Below are positions 27,436 through 37,997 of a stretch of DNA of 64,000 nucleotides, piece by piece. The DNA comes from JAHDFB01 sp965658745 (GTDB taxonomy: Bacteria > Bacteroidota > Bacteroidia > Chitinophagales > Saprospiraceae), in contig CBFHTK010000002.1 in NCBI GenBank assembly GCA_965658745.1, forward strand, positions 460,829-524,828, given 5' to 3'. Within the stretch, counting starts at the first letter, position 1, and each line of letters starts with the position of its first letter. The notes beneath the pieces are model-generated. The model did not search any database, was not told where the DNA came from, and saw nothing but the letters and a program-made list of their open reading frames with translations. A program made the translations under genes and the position numbers.

Positions 27436-27799
27436 CTTGGGTTGAGAATATTTATTTTTTTGACAAATATACGGTAGTTGATTATGAAATTGGTTTAAAG
27501 GATCATAGACAAATATTTCACTGATTTTGCCTCAATCTAATAGAAGAAAACTTCAACATATTCTTCTAGGTATTTTATTTATTGTGAAAAAGCCATGCTA
27601 GAAGGTAGTACTGAAAATTTTTATACCGTATTCGGCATGATTTTTTTTGGGACCTTTCGAATTATCTCATAACAGAATCTTAATGCTAGAACTCTGTCGT
27701 TGAGTATGATACAAATAGTAAAAAAGTACGCTCACAGAATAAATTACTTATATATTATTATTATTTTTAATATGATTTTTATATTAAAGAATAATATAA

Positions 27800-27807
27800 T
27801 ATATTTG
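27800..27807 (+). promoter_or_regulatory. Candidate -7 box TATATTTG for the first giant secreted protein
   Basis: TATATTTG is a full match to TAnnTTTG. It lies 95 bp before the ATG at 27902, in very AT-rich DNA. The -33 position reads TTTT rather than TTTG. Confidence 0.4.
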
Positions 27808-27901
27808 TAACTGAACCAAAGTATTTTGTAAGAATTGAACCTCTTGCAGAAACCTGAGTGTGCTCTAGAATCAATTAAATAATCTTATCTAATTGAATTT
27901 A

Positions 27902-30900
27902 ATGAGACAATCAAATCTTTACACAATTATTTTACTATTTCTTTTGGGAATAGGAAGTCAGACTACTTTAGCGCAATCTTGTGCAGATACTGACGTTACT
28001 GATCCAATAATCAGTTGTCCGACAGATGTTATATCATTAACTTGTTCAGATACTTTACCTGCAGCTGTAACAACCGTTGATGAATATAATCTTTTGGAGC
28101 CGGGCATTGCACTAGCTAATGATGATTGTGGTATTGAAAGTATTACTTCGAGTGACGACGTAGATCCGTCAACATTTAGCTTTTGCGCTCAAGACGCTCC
28201 CTTCATAGTCACAAGGACATATACTGTGATAGATTCGGTAGGCCTTCAAGCAAGTTGTTCTTACACTTTTACTTTTGAGGCAGATTCAACTCTGCCAATT
28301 GCTGCCGTTACTGATTCAGCACTCACTTACTTCGTAGATAGCAATTGTGAAGCGGTCGTTAGTGCTACCGAAATTGAGGAGGGTAGTATAGATAATTGTG
28401 GCGCGTCGAGTGATATTTCAAATTCTGCATTGATAAGATTAGCAGGTACAGTGGATGCTTTTGATAGTACATTACTTCTTGATTCGAATTCTCTTGATTT
28501 TTCAGTTTCTTCACCATTTCCAGTTACAGTCGAAATGCAAGTTATGGATGCTTGCGGAAATATTGCGGTAGCAACTAAAGTTATTCTTGTTCAAGATACA
28601 ATTGCTCCAGTCTTATCTTGTCCTTCGGATATAATTGTATTTCTACAGCCACTACAATGTGATTCGACTCTTGTTTATGTTGAACCTACGGTAGTAGACA
28701 ATTGTCCAGACGCTGTCATCAATAGACTTGACAACAATGGATTGAGTCTAGGAGATGCATTTCCAATTGGAGTACACGAGTTTATCTACCAAGCTGTAGA
28801 TCTTAGTGGAAATACAGACACTTGTTCATTTGTTTTTGAAGTGATTGAAAGTCCAAGTTCAAGCCTTGGGTGTATCTCTGTTATTAATCTATCAATAGAT
28901 GAGAATTGTAGTGGAAATTTAACGCCAAGAATGGTGCTAGAGGGCAATGAATACGGATGTCTTGATAATTTTGATATTACAGTTTATAACGAAGATGATG
29001 AAGAGGTTCCGAATATGTTTACTGGTGATGATATTGGAAAATCATTTACCTATTCAGTATCAAATGGCCCACTAGTTTGTGAGGGTGTCGCTAATATTGA
29101 AGATAAGTTTCCACCTCAAATTGAATGCATCAGCGATACAATGTCATGTGGTGAACTTATAGTATTTCCGGATCCAATTGTTCTAGATAATTGTTCAGGT
29201 GCTACATTGACTCTGCTGAATGAGACCTTTGCGCAAGTTTCTTGCAATGATCCATTACTTCAACAAGTAATAACAAGAGAGTGGCAGGCAGTAGATGCAG
29301 CCGGAAATGTAAGTAATACCTGTATACAAACTTTATCTGTAAGTAAATTTGATATTGGTACAGTTGAGGCACCTGTCAATCAAGTAATAAATCTTGAGTG
29401 TGGTTACCCTTTCGCTACTGATTCGGAGGGAGCACCTGACGCAGCTATTTATGGATCTCCTAGATTAAATGGTGTCAATTTGTGGCCATCTCAGTTTTTA
29501 GTTTGTAATCTAATGGTAATGTATGAAGATGAAACTCTACAAACTTCAATAAATACAACAACTATAATTCGGACTTGGTCTGCAACAACGTGGTATTGTG
29601 GAGTTGATAGTACGTTACAATTTCTTCAAGTGTTCAACATTGCCGATACTGAAGGACCCGTGATGGCTTGTCCTGGTGATTTGTCTTTCTCAACTTCTGG
29701 TTTAAGTTGTGAAGCAGTTGTTGAATTACCGGCTATTGCACTTTCTGATATCTGCGGAGAAGTTGTTGATATTGATGTCCAATATGAAGGTGGTTTTCTA
29801 GAAAATAGCAATGGGGGAAGCGCTACTTTGCCAAATGGGGTTTCAACCGTGGTTTATAGAGCAACCGATAATAGCGGAAATATAAACTCTTGTAGTTTTG
29901 AAGTTACTGTCACAGATAACGAACAACCCACACCTATTTGCGAACAATTTACGGAAGTGAGTTTGACAAGTGATGGAATTGCAGTCGTAGCTGCTGGTAT
30001 GTTCGATGATGGTAGTTATGATGCATGTGGACCTGTAACAATTGAAGTGAGAAGGATGACAGCAAATTGTGATCCTACTGATATTGTTTTTGGAGAAACT
30101 GTAACGTTCTGTTGTGCTGATTTGGATGAAGAGCAAATGGTTGTTCTAAGAGTTACTGACACAGCTGGAAATTATAACGAATGTATGATAATAGCAGAAG
30201 TTCAGGATAAGGTTCCACCAATCTTGGTACAAGGACTGCCTGATATTACATTAAGTTGCGAGTTCCCATTCAATGTCGATGATACAGAGCAATTTGGGTC
30301 AATCGTGATGGATATAGATGATCGTGATACTATTCTTCTTACCGCTGAATATGTTGAATTTAGTAGTGCAGCTATAGATGGTGTAGTTCTCGGGAACTGT
30401 ATGGAGTTGATCAGTGATGAGTTCGCTTCTAGTGACATCGGTTCTTGCGCAACTGGTTCAGCAACTAGAATGTTGACCTTTACTAACCAACAGGGATTAT
30501 CGGTGACAGATATACAAAATATCACATTTATTAATCCATCGCCATTCACACTTGCTGATATTACATTCCCAGCGGACACTAGTTTCACGAACTTATGTGA
30601 TTTTGAGGCAACTCATCCAGATAATTTGCCAGAAGGATACAACTATCCGGTATTTACAGAAGATGGATGTGATCAAGTTGGTTTAGATTATGATGACCAA
30701 ATAATTGATGGTAGTGATGGGGCATTAAGCTGTTACGAGATAATCAGAACTTGGACACTAGCTGATTGGTGTCAGAATTCTGGAGGTACGTTTGCAACCT
30801 TTCAGGGTATTCAATTAATTACTGTTACAAATACAATTGGACCTGAAATAACGGGAGACTGTTCAAGTAGAGAACAATGTAGTTTCGATCTAGAATGTGG

Positions 30901-32698
30901 TCCAATGTTTATTGAGTTAGTTAACGAGGGGACTGATGATTGCACAGATAATGAGTTCTTAGATTGGAACTACGCGATAGATGCCTTTAGTGACGGTACA
31001 ATTGATATTACTGGTACGACTTCTGATGCCAGTGGGACTTACCCTGTCGGATTGCATACGATCTTCTGGACACTCTCTGATGGATGTGGTAATGCGGATG
31101 TATGCAACTACACATTTGAAATTAAGAATTGTCAATTACCAACACTAATTTGTCTTGATAATTTAACTACTGAGATTATTCCGACAGATACTGATGGTGA
31201 TTCAAATCCTGATACCGAGCAAGTGACTATTACAGCCAGTTTCTTTGATGGTGGATCATATCATATTTGTGGTACACCAATACAGCTAAGTTTCTCAGAT
31301 GATGTTCTAGATACTGTGCGGGTATACGGATGTGATGATATCGGAGAGCAAGCAATTCAATTGTGGGGAACTGACGTCAATGGAAATCAAGACTTCTGTA
31401 CAACAATTCTTGATGTTCAGAATAATATAAATGAAGGTCTTTGTCCGATCACTGTGAATTTTAATATCACAGGTGAGATTAAAACACAAGCTGACGAAAT
31501 GATTTCACAAACAATTATTGCGCTAGAAGGTTCGGACATGACAGAAGAGACCGCTGAGGCTGGAAATTATGCTTTTAATGATGTAGATTTAGGCAGTACT
31601 TATTTGTTGAATCCTAGTAAGAATGTGGATCATATGAATGGTGTTACAACGCTTGATATCATACTTATTCAAAAGCACATTCTAGGTCTACAAATGCTAG
31701 ACAGTCCCCACAAAATAATAGCTGCTGACATCAACCATAGTGATAATGTTAGTGGATCGGATATAATTCAACTGAGAAAGATGATCCTAGGTGTTTATGA
31801 CAACTTCCCAAACAATACTTCTTGGAGATTTATTGATGATGATCATATTTTTGCTGATCCTGCCAACCCTTGGATATCTGACCTACCTGAGACTTATGCA
31901 ATTGATGAGTTATCTGAGAACATGGTGATTGATTTCAGAGGTGTGAAAATCGGTGATGTAAACGGTTCTGCTATTCCAAATGAGTTGATTGGAGATGTGA
32001 TAGATTCAAGATCTGATGATATTGTGCAATTGACAATTGATTCTGAGAAATTACTTTCTGGCGAATCAACTTGGATTCCCGTTTATGCCAATAACTTTGA
32101 TAACCTATTAGGTGCTCAAGTGAACCTTAATTTTGATCCGTTGACAAGTCGTGTCCTTGAGATGCGAGGTGGAGCGTTGACAATTTCAAGTGATTACTAC
32201 GAAATTGACAATGCTTCTGGTAATCTTGCAATAGTTTGGCATGAGGGCCTGCCTAAAACAATTGATTCGAAAAAAGCTCTCTTCGAGATCCTAGTTTCTT
32301 CGAAAGTAGATCAAGAGTCCGGTGATTTGTTCACAATTGGAGACGACAGAATGATGTCAGAAGCTTACGATGTCGCATTGCAAACTAGAAAGCTTGATAT
32401 TCTAAGCCGAAGAATTGGAAACACGCAGGTGTACGTTGATTTTGAGTTATCTCAAAATGAACCAAATCCATGGAGAACCGAAACGGCTATAGAGATTTCA
32501 AGTACCTTAAATGGTTTGGCACTGTTTGTTGTTAGTAATATGAATGGTCAGAAGGTATTCGAGCAAAATATTGCGGTTAAGGCTGGTGTCAATAAAATCT
32601 TGTTGACGAAGGAAGACTTACCTTCTAGTGGAGTTTTCTATTATGAAGTGATGATGGGAGACAGTAAGATCATGAAGAAAATGGTTGTTATTAACTAG
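27902..32698 (+). CDS. Giant secreted HYR-like / dockerin-like / cohesin-like protein with T9SS sorting domain (paralogue 1)
   Basis: The protein is about 1598 residues from ATG 27902 (MRQSNLYTIILLF...); an in-frame TTG lies 9 bp earlier. A signal peptide ends near LAQSC. About ten Cys-rich HYR-like beta modules follow, with recurring motifs such as AVDASGN/ATDNSGN-type and D..DNC. Near residues 1240-1300 comes a dockerin-like pair (HMNGVTTLDIILIQKHILG, then DINHSDNVSGSDIIQLRKM). Residues 1373-1500 resemble a cohesin fold. The T9SS type A sorting domain starts with FELSQNEPNPW (about 1515) and ends KKMVVIN. It is probably a surface or matrix adhesin; the ligand is unknown. It is the first of three tandem paralogues. 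Confidence 0.85.
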   Translation: MRQSNLYTIILLFLLGIGSQTTLAQSCADTDVTDPIISCPTDVISLTCSDTLPAAVTTVDEYNLLEPGIALANDDCGIESITSSDDVDPSTFSFCAQDAPFIVTRTYTVIDSVGLQASCSYTFTFEADSTLPIAAVTDSALTYFVDSNCEAVVSATEIEEGSIDNCGASSDISNSALIRLAGTVDAFDSTLLLDSNSLDFSVSSPFPVTVEMQVMDACGNIAVATKVILVQDTIAPVLSCPSDIIVFLQPLQCDSTLVYVEPTVVDNCPDAVINRLDNNGLSLGDAFPIGVHEFIYQAVDLSGNTDTCSFVFEVIESPSSSLGCISVINLSIDENCSGNLTPRMVLEGNEYGCLDNFDITVYNEDDEEVPNMFTGDDIGKSFTYSVSNGPLVCEGVANIEDKFPPQIECISDTMSCGELIVFPDPIVLDNCSGATLTLLNETFAQVSCNDPLLQQVITREWQAVDAAGNVSNTCIQTLSVSKFDIGTVEAPVNQVINLECGYPFATDSEGAPDAAIYGSPRLNGVNLWPSQFLVCNLMVMYEDETLQTSINTTTIIRTWSATTWYCGVDSTLQFLQVFNIADTEGPVMACPGDLSFSTSGLSCEAVVELPAIALSDICGEVVDIDVQYEGGFLENSNGGSATLPNGVSTVVYRATDNSGNINSCSFEVTVTDNEQPTPICEQFTEVSLTSDGIAVVAAGMFDDGSYDACGPVTIEVRRMTANCDPTDIVFGETVTFCCADLDEEQMVVLRVTDTAGNYNECMIIAEVQDKVPPILVQGLPDITLSCEFPFNVDDTEQFGSIVMDIDDRDTILLTAEYVEFSSAAIDGVVLGNCMELISDEFASSDIGSCATGSATRMLTFTNQQGLSVTDIQNITFINPSPFTLADITFPADTSFTNLCDFEATHPDNLPEGYNYPVFTEDGCDQVGLDYDDQIIDGSDGALSCYEIIRTWTLADWCQNSGGTFATFQGIQLITVTNTIGPEITGDCSSREQCSFDLECGPMFIELVNEGTDDCTDNEFLDWNYAIDAFSDGTIDITGTTSDASGTYPVGLHTIFWTLSDGCGNADVCNYTFEIKNCQLPTLICLDNLTTEIIPTDTDGDSNPDTEQVTITASFFDGGSYHICGTPIQLSFSDDVLDTVRVYGCDDIGEQAIQLWGTDVNGNQDFCTTILDVQNNINEGLCPITVNFNITGEIKTQADEMISQTIIALEGSDMTEETAEAGNYAFNDVDLGSTYLLNPSKNVDHMNGVTTLDIILIQKHILGLQMLDSPHKIIAADINHSDNVSGSDIIQLRKMILGVYDNFPNNTSWRFIDDDHIFADPANPWISDLPETYAIDELSENMVIDFRGVKIGDVNGSAIPNELIGDVIDSRSDDIVQLTIDSEKLLSGESTWIPVYANNFDNLLGAQVNLNFDPLTSRVLEMRGGALTISSDYYEIDNASGNLAIVWHEGLPKTIDSKKALFEILVSSKVDQESGDLFTIGDDRMMSEAYDVALQTRKLDILSRRIGNTQVYVDFELSQNEPNPWRTETAIEISSTLNGLALFVVSNMNGQKVFEQNIAVKAGVNKILLTKEDLPSSGVFYYEVMMGDSKIMKKMVVIN

Positions 32699-33179
32699 TA
32701 GTCCAGCAAGAGTATAGTACAAACGGCACTTGTGAAGCCGTAGTAAAAGAAGCCCTTATTCGAGTGATCGAGTAGGGGTTTTCTTATTTACTTCAGTAGT
32801 TATATGTATCCTATGAAATTTTCGAGCAGATTTTTTTGCGGAACGAGGAAGACTTGAATATAGTTTAGAAATGCTTTTATCAGTAGCAATCTAGATGTTA
32901 TATCTATCAATTTTTTATGGTAGTCAATCGATACTCAAAACTGTAAGAAATATGTCAAATCACTGAATATTCATTTGATTAGGCAAAGTCATAAATATTT
33001 GGTTTATAATCAATATGGTCTTCATCTATCTATTTAGCAACTATATATATATAGTGAATAATCATAATATAAAATGGTTTTTATTCTTTGGCATTATTCT
33101 TGTCATCAAAGATATGAGTAGAAAGAGTTATGCATTGTTGCTAGCTCTGAAATATATAACACATACTTTATAATTCGTG
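32699..33179. other. 481-bp intergenic region between paralogues 1 and 2
   Basis: It holds the terminator at 32753-32784. I see no gene in the AT-rich remainder and no full -7 consensus. The size suggests that the giant genes are transcribed separately. Confidence 0.55.
32753..32784 (+). terminator. Intrinsic terminator after paralogue 1
   Basis: CCCTTATTCGA pairs along all 11 positions with TCGAGTAGGGG, including two T-G wobbles, around a 4-nt loop (GTGA). TTTTCTTATTT follows. It lies 55 bp past the stop. Confidence 0.8.
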
Positions 33180-36100
33180 ATGATGAAGACATATTACAGT
33201 TTATTTGTTAGTCTATTTTTTGCAATCTATAATTTGAACGCGCAATGTAGCGATCCTACGCCTGAGGTGTTTGGAGACTTTTTCGTTTGTAGTGGACAAG
33301 CGCAGCCTTATGCGGTTGACACAATTGATGCCGATCATAGCTATGAATGGACACTTTCAGGTGGTGGAGAATTGACTGCTAATGGAGGAGAGGCTACAGT
33401 TGTTTGGGGCACAATACCTGGAACCTATTTGCTCACTTTAGTAGAGACAGATGACATATGTTCAGGGGTCTTTCAAGCTAATATCGTCATCGAGGGTGAT
33501 ATTGTATTAGTTTGTAATGATAACCTCAATATAAGTTTGGCTAGTGACTGTGAAATTACTATCACTCCTGATATTGTGCTTGAGTCGCCTGACTATGAAG
33601 ATGATTCGTATTCTATTTCGATAACTGATCAAAATGGTAATCCTGTGCCCACTACTATAGATCACAATTATGTTGGACAAACACTAGAGGTGACGATAAC
33701 ACACCTATGCAGTGGGAATTCTTGTTGGGGAGACATAACAATTGAAGATAAGCTAGCACCAGTCATTGACTGTGAGAGTGGAGTTTTGACATGTGATGAA
33801 TATCAAGATTTCGTCCCTTCGGCTGAGATAATAGTAGATAACTGCGGTGATGCGGTGTTAGAGTATACTCTCACAGAACAAGTCTTGATGTGTGATCCAG
33901 AATTTAGTAGAATAATCACCGTAGTTTTTACAGCAACAGATGAAAGTGGTAATTCATCCTCTTGTACTAGTACTTATAGTGTTGAAAAAGAATTTATTGA
34001 AGATATAGACTTACCGCTGTCATATGATGGACTTCCTGGTAATAATCCTCCATTGAGTTGTAGTGGTTCTTATCCATTAAATAGTGAAGGAAACCCTGAT
34101 CCATCTTTTACGGGATTTCCTGGAGGTTTAGAAAATTGTAGTTCCATTGAATTTACATATACAGATATTAATCTTCCTTTATGCGACGCATCTTGTGGAG
34201 TTAACAATCTTAGTTATAAAGTGATCAGAGAATGGATTATTGTAGACTGGTGCACAGGTGAAATTGAAGAGTATCAACAAATTATTAAAGTACATGATAA
34301 CGAAGCACCTATAATTGAGGCAATCGATGATATAACTGCAAGTGCTAATTCTTTCGACTGTAGCGCTCAGGTAATATTACCAATAGCAGAAGCTATGGAT
34401 AACTGTAGCGCTGAAATATCATACGTCTACGAAACGAATTTAGGTATAATTGTAAATGGTGTATTATATGTTGATTCACCTGCTAAGACAATGGATGAAG
34501 GGATTGAAATTACAGTATTTGCATCTGATTGTTGCGGGAATGTTGCCGAATCGACTTTCTTAGTTACAATAGTGGATACTACGCCTCCGGTTGTGGTTGC
34601 GGATTCTTATGAAACGATCAGCCTTCTACCTATTGGACAAGCTACCATGTTTGCGACTTCACTAAATGATGGTAGTTATGATAACTGCGGACCGATAGCC
34701 GTTACTGTTAAAAGAATGGATAATGGGGTAGATCGTCCAAGTATTGATCTTTTTCCTCCAGCAGGAAATGACAATGCACAATTTAATGAAGTAGTACACT
34801 TTTTCTGTGATGATATTCCTGTAAACCCGATTATGGTACTATTGCAGGTTTGTGATGACGCCAATATGGATGGTTTTATCGGTAATTTCGGTGATAATTG
34901 TAACACTGCAATGGTCGAGGTAGAAGTGCAAGATAAATACGCTCCTGTAATTCAGTGTCCTCCAAACATGACAATTAATTGCACAGAATTTAGTGACATT
35001 GACATTAATGACGAAGAGCAATTAAATGCTTTATTTGGTTCTGCTCAGGCAGCTGCAACTTGTAATGTGGAGCTGACCCAAACTGTAACAGGTAGTGATG
35101 ATCTAAACTGTGGGGTAGGAGTAATAATAAGAAACTTTACAGCGACGAATGCTGCGGGAACTCAGTCTTGCTCACAGACAATAGCAGTGCAGCCTTTAGA
35201 CGAGAACTTGTTGACTTGTGATCGTATAAGCTTTGATGGACTAGATAACAATATTTACAATTGGTGTGAAGTTAATGATAACGATAATGACGATGATGAC
35301 GACCTTCCAGCAATTGAAGTAGATGGTTGTGAAGGAATTACCGTAGCGGAAGTAAATATTGATCAAAGTGGACTATGTACCACAGTAGGTGTGCAGACAA
35401 CAATTGATACATTTAATTATGCTGGTTCTTCAGCATGTAAAAAGTACCTAGTTCATTATGAAGTAATAGATCAATGTATTTTTGATGAAAATTTCGTCAA
35501 TCCAAACACTGGTCAGATAGACCCATACAATTCATTAAATGGGTATTACGAATTCTACTTAGAGTATGATGTCGTAGATACAGAAGCTCCTGAATTGATC
35601 TGTGAAAATCAGTTCGTTGAGTCTGATGATAATTGCGATGGTTTTCAAGGAACAATATCTATCTCTGCAACAGACGCTTGTACTCCCGATAATCAGTTGA
35701 TTTATGAATGGAAGTTGGATGTTGGTGCAAACGGCTCAATTGATCTTCCTCTTAACGGTGGATGGTTTAACGGTAACGCTGTAAATGGCGCTGCAATTGG
35801 GCTTTCAGCAATTCCTGTAGGAACTCATATCGTACTTTGGAGAGTAGATGATGGTTGTGGAAATATGGAGACTTGCAGTCAGACAATTACTGTGAATCCT
35901 GAGACAAAGGAACCAACACCATATTGTTTTGCTGATCTTAGTACTGCGGTTATGCCTACTACTGGCTCGATAGCCATATGGGCCAATGATTTTGATGCGG
36001 GCTCATTCGATAACTGCGGTGGACCTTTGGTTTTAAGTATGATTCCAGTAATTGATGTAGAAGGGTTGAGCGATGAAGAAGCTTACGACGAGTCATTCAA

Positions 36101-37541
36101 TCATCCAAATGTAACTCAACAGCCGAATGGAGATTATGGCTTTCAATTTGACTGTTCTTACATAACAAATGGTGTCTCAGCGGTGGTAGAGATTAGAGTG
36201 TATGTGACAGACGAACAAGGAAATTATGACTACTGTACGACAGCATTAAGAATTGATGACAATTTCGATGCTTGTGAAGATGAAATGGGAACAATGACAG
36301 TTTCAGGTACAGTGAGTACAGAGAAAGGGTCTCCGATTGAACTCGTAGATGTTGAATTAGGAGCTGATTTCCCTGAGTTTCCTAAGTACAACATGACTGA
36401 CGAAGATGGTGTATTCACATTCAATAACCTATTCGAAAATGTTGATTATATGATTACACCGTCTCGAAACGATAATCACTTGAATGGTGTCTCGACTTTA
36501 GATATCGTCTTAATTCAGAAGCATATTTTAGGAACTGAAGTACTTCAAAGCCCGTACGCTAAAATAGCTGCAGATGTTAATAACGATTGTACGGTTACAG
36601 GACTTGATATCGTTCAGGTTAGAAAGCTAATTCTAGGTAAGTACTCAACGAATGAATATCCAAATAATTCATCTTGGAGATTTGTAGACACTGACTTTGA
36701 ATTCCTGACTTTTGATCAGCCTTGTATCTTTGACGAAATTGCAGAATTGGAGAATTTGACTTCAAATGAAGAAGCCAATTTCAAAGGTGTTAAAGTGGGG
36801 GATATCAATGAGTCCGCAAAAGCTAATTTTGTTGAAGACGCTACCGTGAGAAATATTGCACAGTTTGAGCTAGTAATTCAAGAAGATGAATTAAGCCAAG
36901 GTCAAGAGCTTCTGGTTCCGATCAAGGCTTCTAGAAGCGAATTGTTAACTGGGTTTCAGTTTACACTAAAAGCTTCGAATGCAACAATTGTAGATTTACA
37001 ATCCGGTCTTCTAGATTTTACAGATGAAAACTTCTTTCCATACGATAGCAAAAGAGGTATTTACACGGTAAGCTTCCACGATGCAATGGGAATAGAGATC
37101 TCAGAGAATGATATTTTGTTTAGTATCAAAATTAAAGTAGACAAAGATACTGATCTATCTGAAGCGATCTCGATTGTAGAAGGTTTCACTGCAGCTGAAG
37201 CATATGTAGGCACTGATTTACAGCTTGAGGAACCAGTAATTGGATTTAGAAACAAAGACAACCAAGTGGTTGAAACGTCAAATTTCAAATTATATCAGAA
37301 TGAGCCAAATCCATTTAATGATATCACGAATATCGGATTTGTATTACCAAGAACCGCTGAGGCTACTTTATCAATCTTTGACGTCACTGGAAAAGTACTC
37401 TTTAAAATGACAGATATCTATTCTGCGGGAGAGCATAATGTTAGAATCATGAAGTCAGATTTATCATCGGCAGGTATGCTATATTACACGCTTGAATCGG
37501 CAGGTTACGTAGCAACTAAAAAGATGATTCTTATCGAATAA
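33180..37541 (+). CDS. Giant secreted HYR-like / dockerin-like / cohesin-like protein with T9SS sorting domain (paralogue 2)
   Basis: The protein is 1453 residues from ATG 33180; a GTG precedes it directly and another ATG follows at 33183. The signal peptide ends near LNAQC. A PKD/Ig-like module (residues 20-110) and several HYR-like modules follow. An acidic run rich in Asp and Asn lies near 35270-35310. A carboxypeptidase-regulatory-like module precedes the dockerin-like pair (HLNGVSTLDIVLIQKHILG; DVNNDCTVTGLDIVQVRKLI, about 1095-1155). A cohesin-like module (about 1227-1365) and the sorting domain (FKLYQNEPNPF to KKMILIE) end the protein. The second dockerin-like repeat keeps the D-x-N-x-D calcium pattern. 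It is likely displayed or released outside the cell by T9SS. Confidence 0.85.
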   Translation: MMKTYYSLFVSLFFAIYNLNAQCSDPTPEVFGDFFVCSGQAQPYAVDTIDADHSYEWTLSGGGELTANGGEATVVWGTIPGTYLLTLVETDDICSGVFQANIVIEGDIVLVCNDNLNISLASDCEITITPDIVLESPDYEDDSYSISITDQNGNPVPTTIDHNYVGQTLEVTITHLCSGNSCWGDITIEDKLAPVIDCESGVLTCDEYQDFVPSAEIIVDNCGDAVLEYTLTEQVLMCDPEFSRIITVVFTATDESGNSSSCTSTYSVEKEFIEDIDLPLSYDGLPGNNPPLSCSGSYPLNSEGNPDPSFTGFPGGLENCSSIEFTYTDINLPLCDASCGVNNLSYKVIREWIIVDWCTGEIEEYQQIIKVHDNEAPIIEAIDDITASANSFDCSAQVILPIAEAMDNCSAEISYVYETNLGIIVNGVLYVDSPAKTMDEGIEITVFASDCCGNVAESTFLVTIVDTTPPVVVADSYETISLLPIGQATMFATSLNDGSYDNCGPIAVTVKRMDNGVDRPSIDLFPPAGNDNAQFNEVVHFFCDDIPVNPIMVLLQVCDDANMDGFIGNFGDNCNTAMVEVEVQDKYAPVIQCPPNMTINCTEFSDIDINDEEQLNALFGSAQAAATCNVELTQTVTGSDDLNCGVGVIIRNFTATNAAGTQSCSQTIAVQPLDENLLTCDRISFDGLDNNIYNWCEVNDNDNDDDDDLPAIEVDGCEGITVAEVNIDQSGLCTTVGVQTTIDTFNYAGSSACKKYLVHYEVIDQCIFDENFVNPNTGQIDPYNSLNGYYEFYLEYDVVDTEAPELICENQFVESDDNCDGFQGTISISATDACTPDNQLIYEWKLDVGANGSIDLPLNGGWFNGNAVNGAAIGLSAIPVGTHIVLWRVDDGCGNMETCSQTITVNPETKEPTPYCFADLSTAVMPTTGSIAIWANDFDAGSFDNCGGPLVLSMIPVIDVEGLSDEEAYDESFNHPNVTQQPNGDYGFQFDCSYITNGVSAVVEIRVYVTDEQGNYDYCTTALRIDDNFDACEDEMGTMTVSGTVSTEKGSPIELVDVELGADFPEFPKYNMTDEDGVFTFNNLFENVDYMITPSRNDNHLNGVSTLDIVLIQKHILGTEVLQSPYAKIAADVNNDCTVTGLDIVQVRKLILGKYSTNEYPNNSSWRFVDTDFEFLTFDQPCIFDEIAELENLTSNEEANFKGVKVGDINESAKANFVEDATVRNIAQFELVIQEDELSQGQELLVPIKASRSELLTGFQFTLKASNATIVDLQSGLLDFTDENFFPYDSKRGIYTVSFHDAMGIEISENDILFSIKIKVDKDTDLSEAISIVEGFTAAEAYVGTDLQLEEPVIGFRNKDNQVVETSNFKLYQNEPNPFNDITNIGFVLPRTAEATLSIFDVTGKVLFKMTDIYSAGEHNVRIMKSDLSSAGMLYYTLESAGYVATKKMILIE

Positions 37542-37997
37542 TTAGCAGTTAAGGTAATGAAGTATAATTTTTTTGCTCTGCTTAATTTTTTACTGATACG
37601 GAACTTACCTGTTTTCTCAGAAAGAAGCAGCGAGTTCCGAGTGGATGTGATTCATAATTAGAACTGATTAAACTATGAATAATTTTTTGTCCTGGATTGT
37701 AGTAGGTTGTGAAGAAAGTATTACTAACGCTTCAACCCTTGAGAAGGGAGGATTTCAAACTCAGGTAGCCGAAAGTACTGACAACTTGCAGTCATTAACT
37801 GATTTGGTGGCTAGAAATAAAAGCAATTATACAAACTTGTCCAATTATATGGAGCCATTATTATTCAAAGGTAATTGTAGAAATGAATCCCACNNNNNNN
37901 NNNATCCCACAAAAATCCAACATTTAGAAATATCCTAACAAACTTAATTTTTAAATCACGTCCTACCATAAGTGTTTTTAGACTGATATTCCTAGGT
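37542..37997. other. Region between paralogues 2 and 3, with probable 5' end of paralogue 3
   Basis: From 37675 to the N run one frame is open: ATG at 37675 and again at 37849, ending ...CRNESH. Right of the gap the frame of paralogue 3 is also open (KNPTFRNIL..., from 37911). If the N run and one copy of the repeated 7 nt are removed, the two frames join. The stretch from 37849 is therefore probably the real N-terminus of paralogue 3. No terminator with a T-tract was seen after paralogue 2. Confidence 0.45.
37894..37903. other. Assembly gap (10 N)
   Basis: Ten N are flanked on both sides by the same ATCCCAC (37887-37893 and 37904-37910). The equal ends suggest two contigs that overlap by 7 nt rather than missing DNA. 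Confidence 0.9.

Larger units (their letters stand above)
27293..27901. other. 609-bp intergenic region after ftsZ
   Basis: No gene was seen. It contains the dcw terminator, a 16-bp direct repeat (TTATGAAATTGGTTTA at 27386-27401 and 27482-27497) flanking that terminator, and a candidate -7 box for the next gene. Confidence 0.6.

Noticed and set aside
37675..37938. A separate small gene spanning the N run
   Set aside because: Its frame crosses unknown bases; its left part is better explained as the 5' end of paralogue 3.
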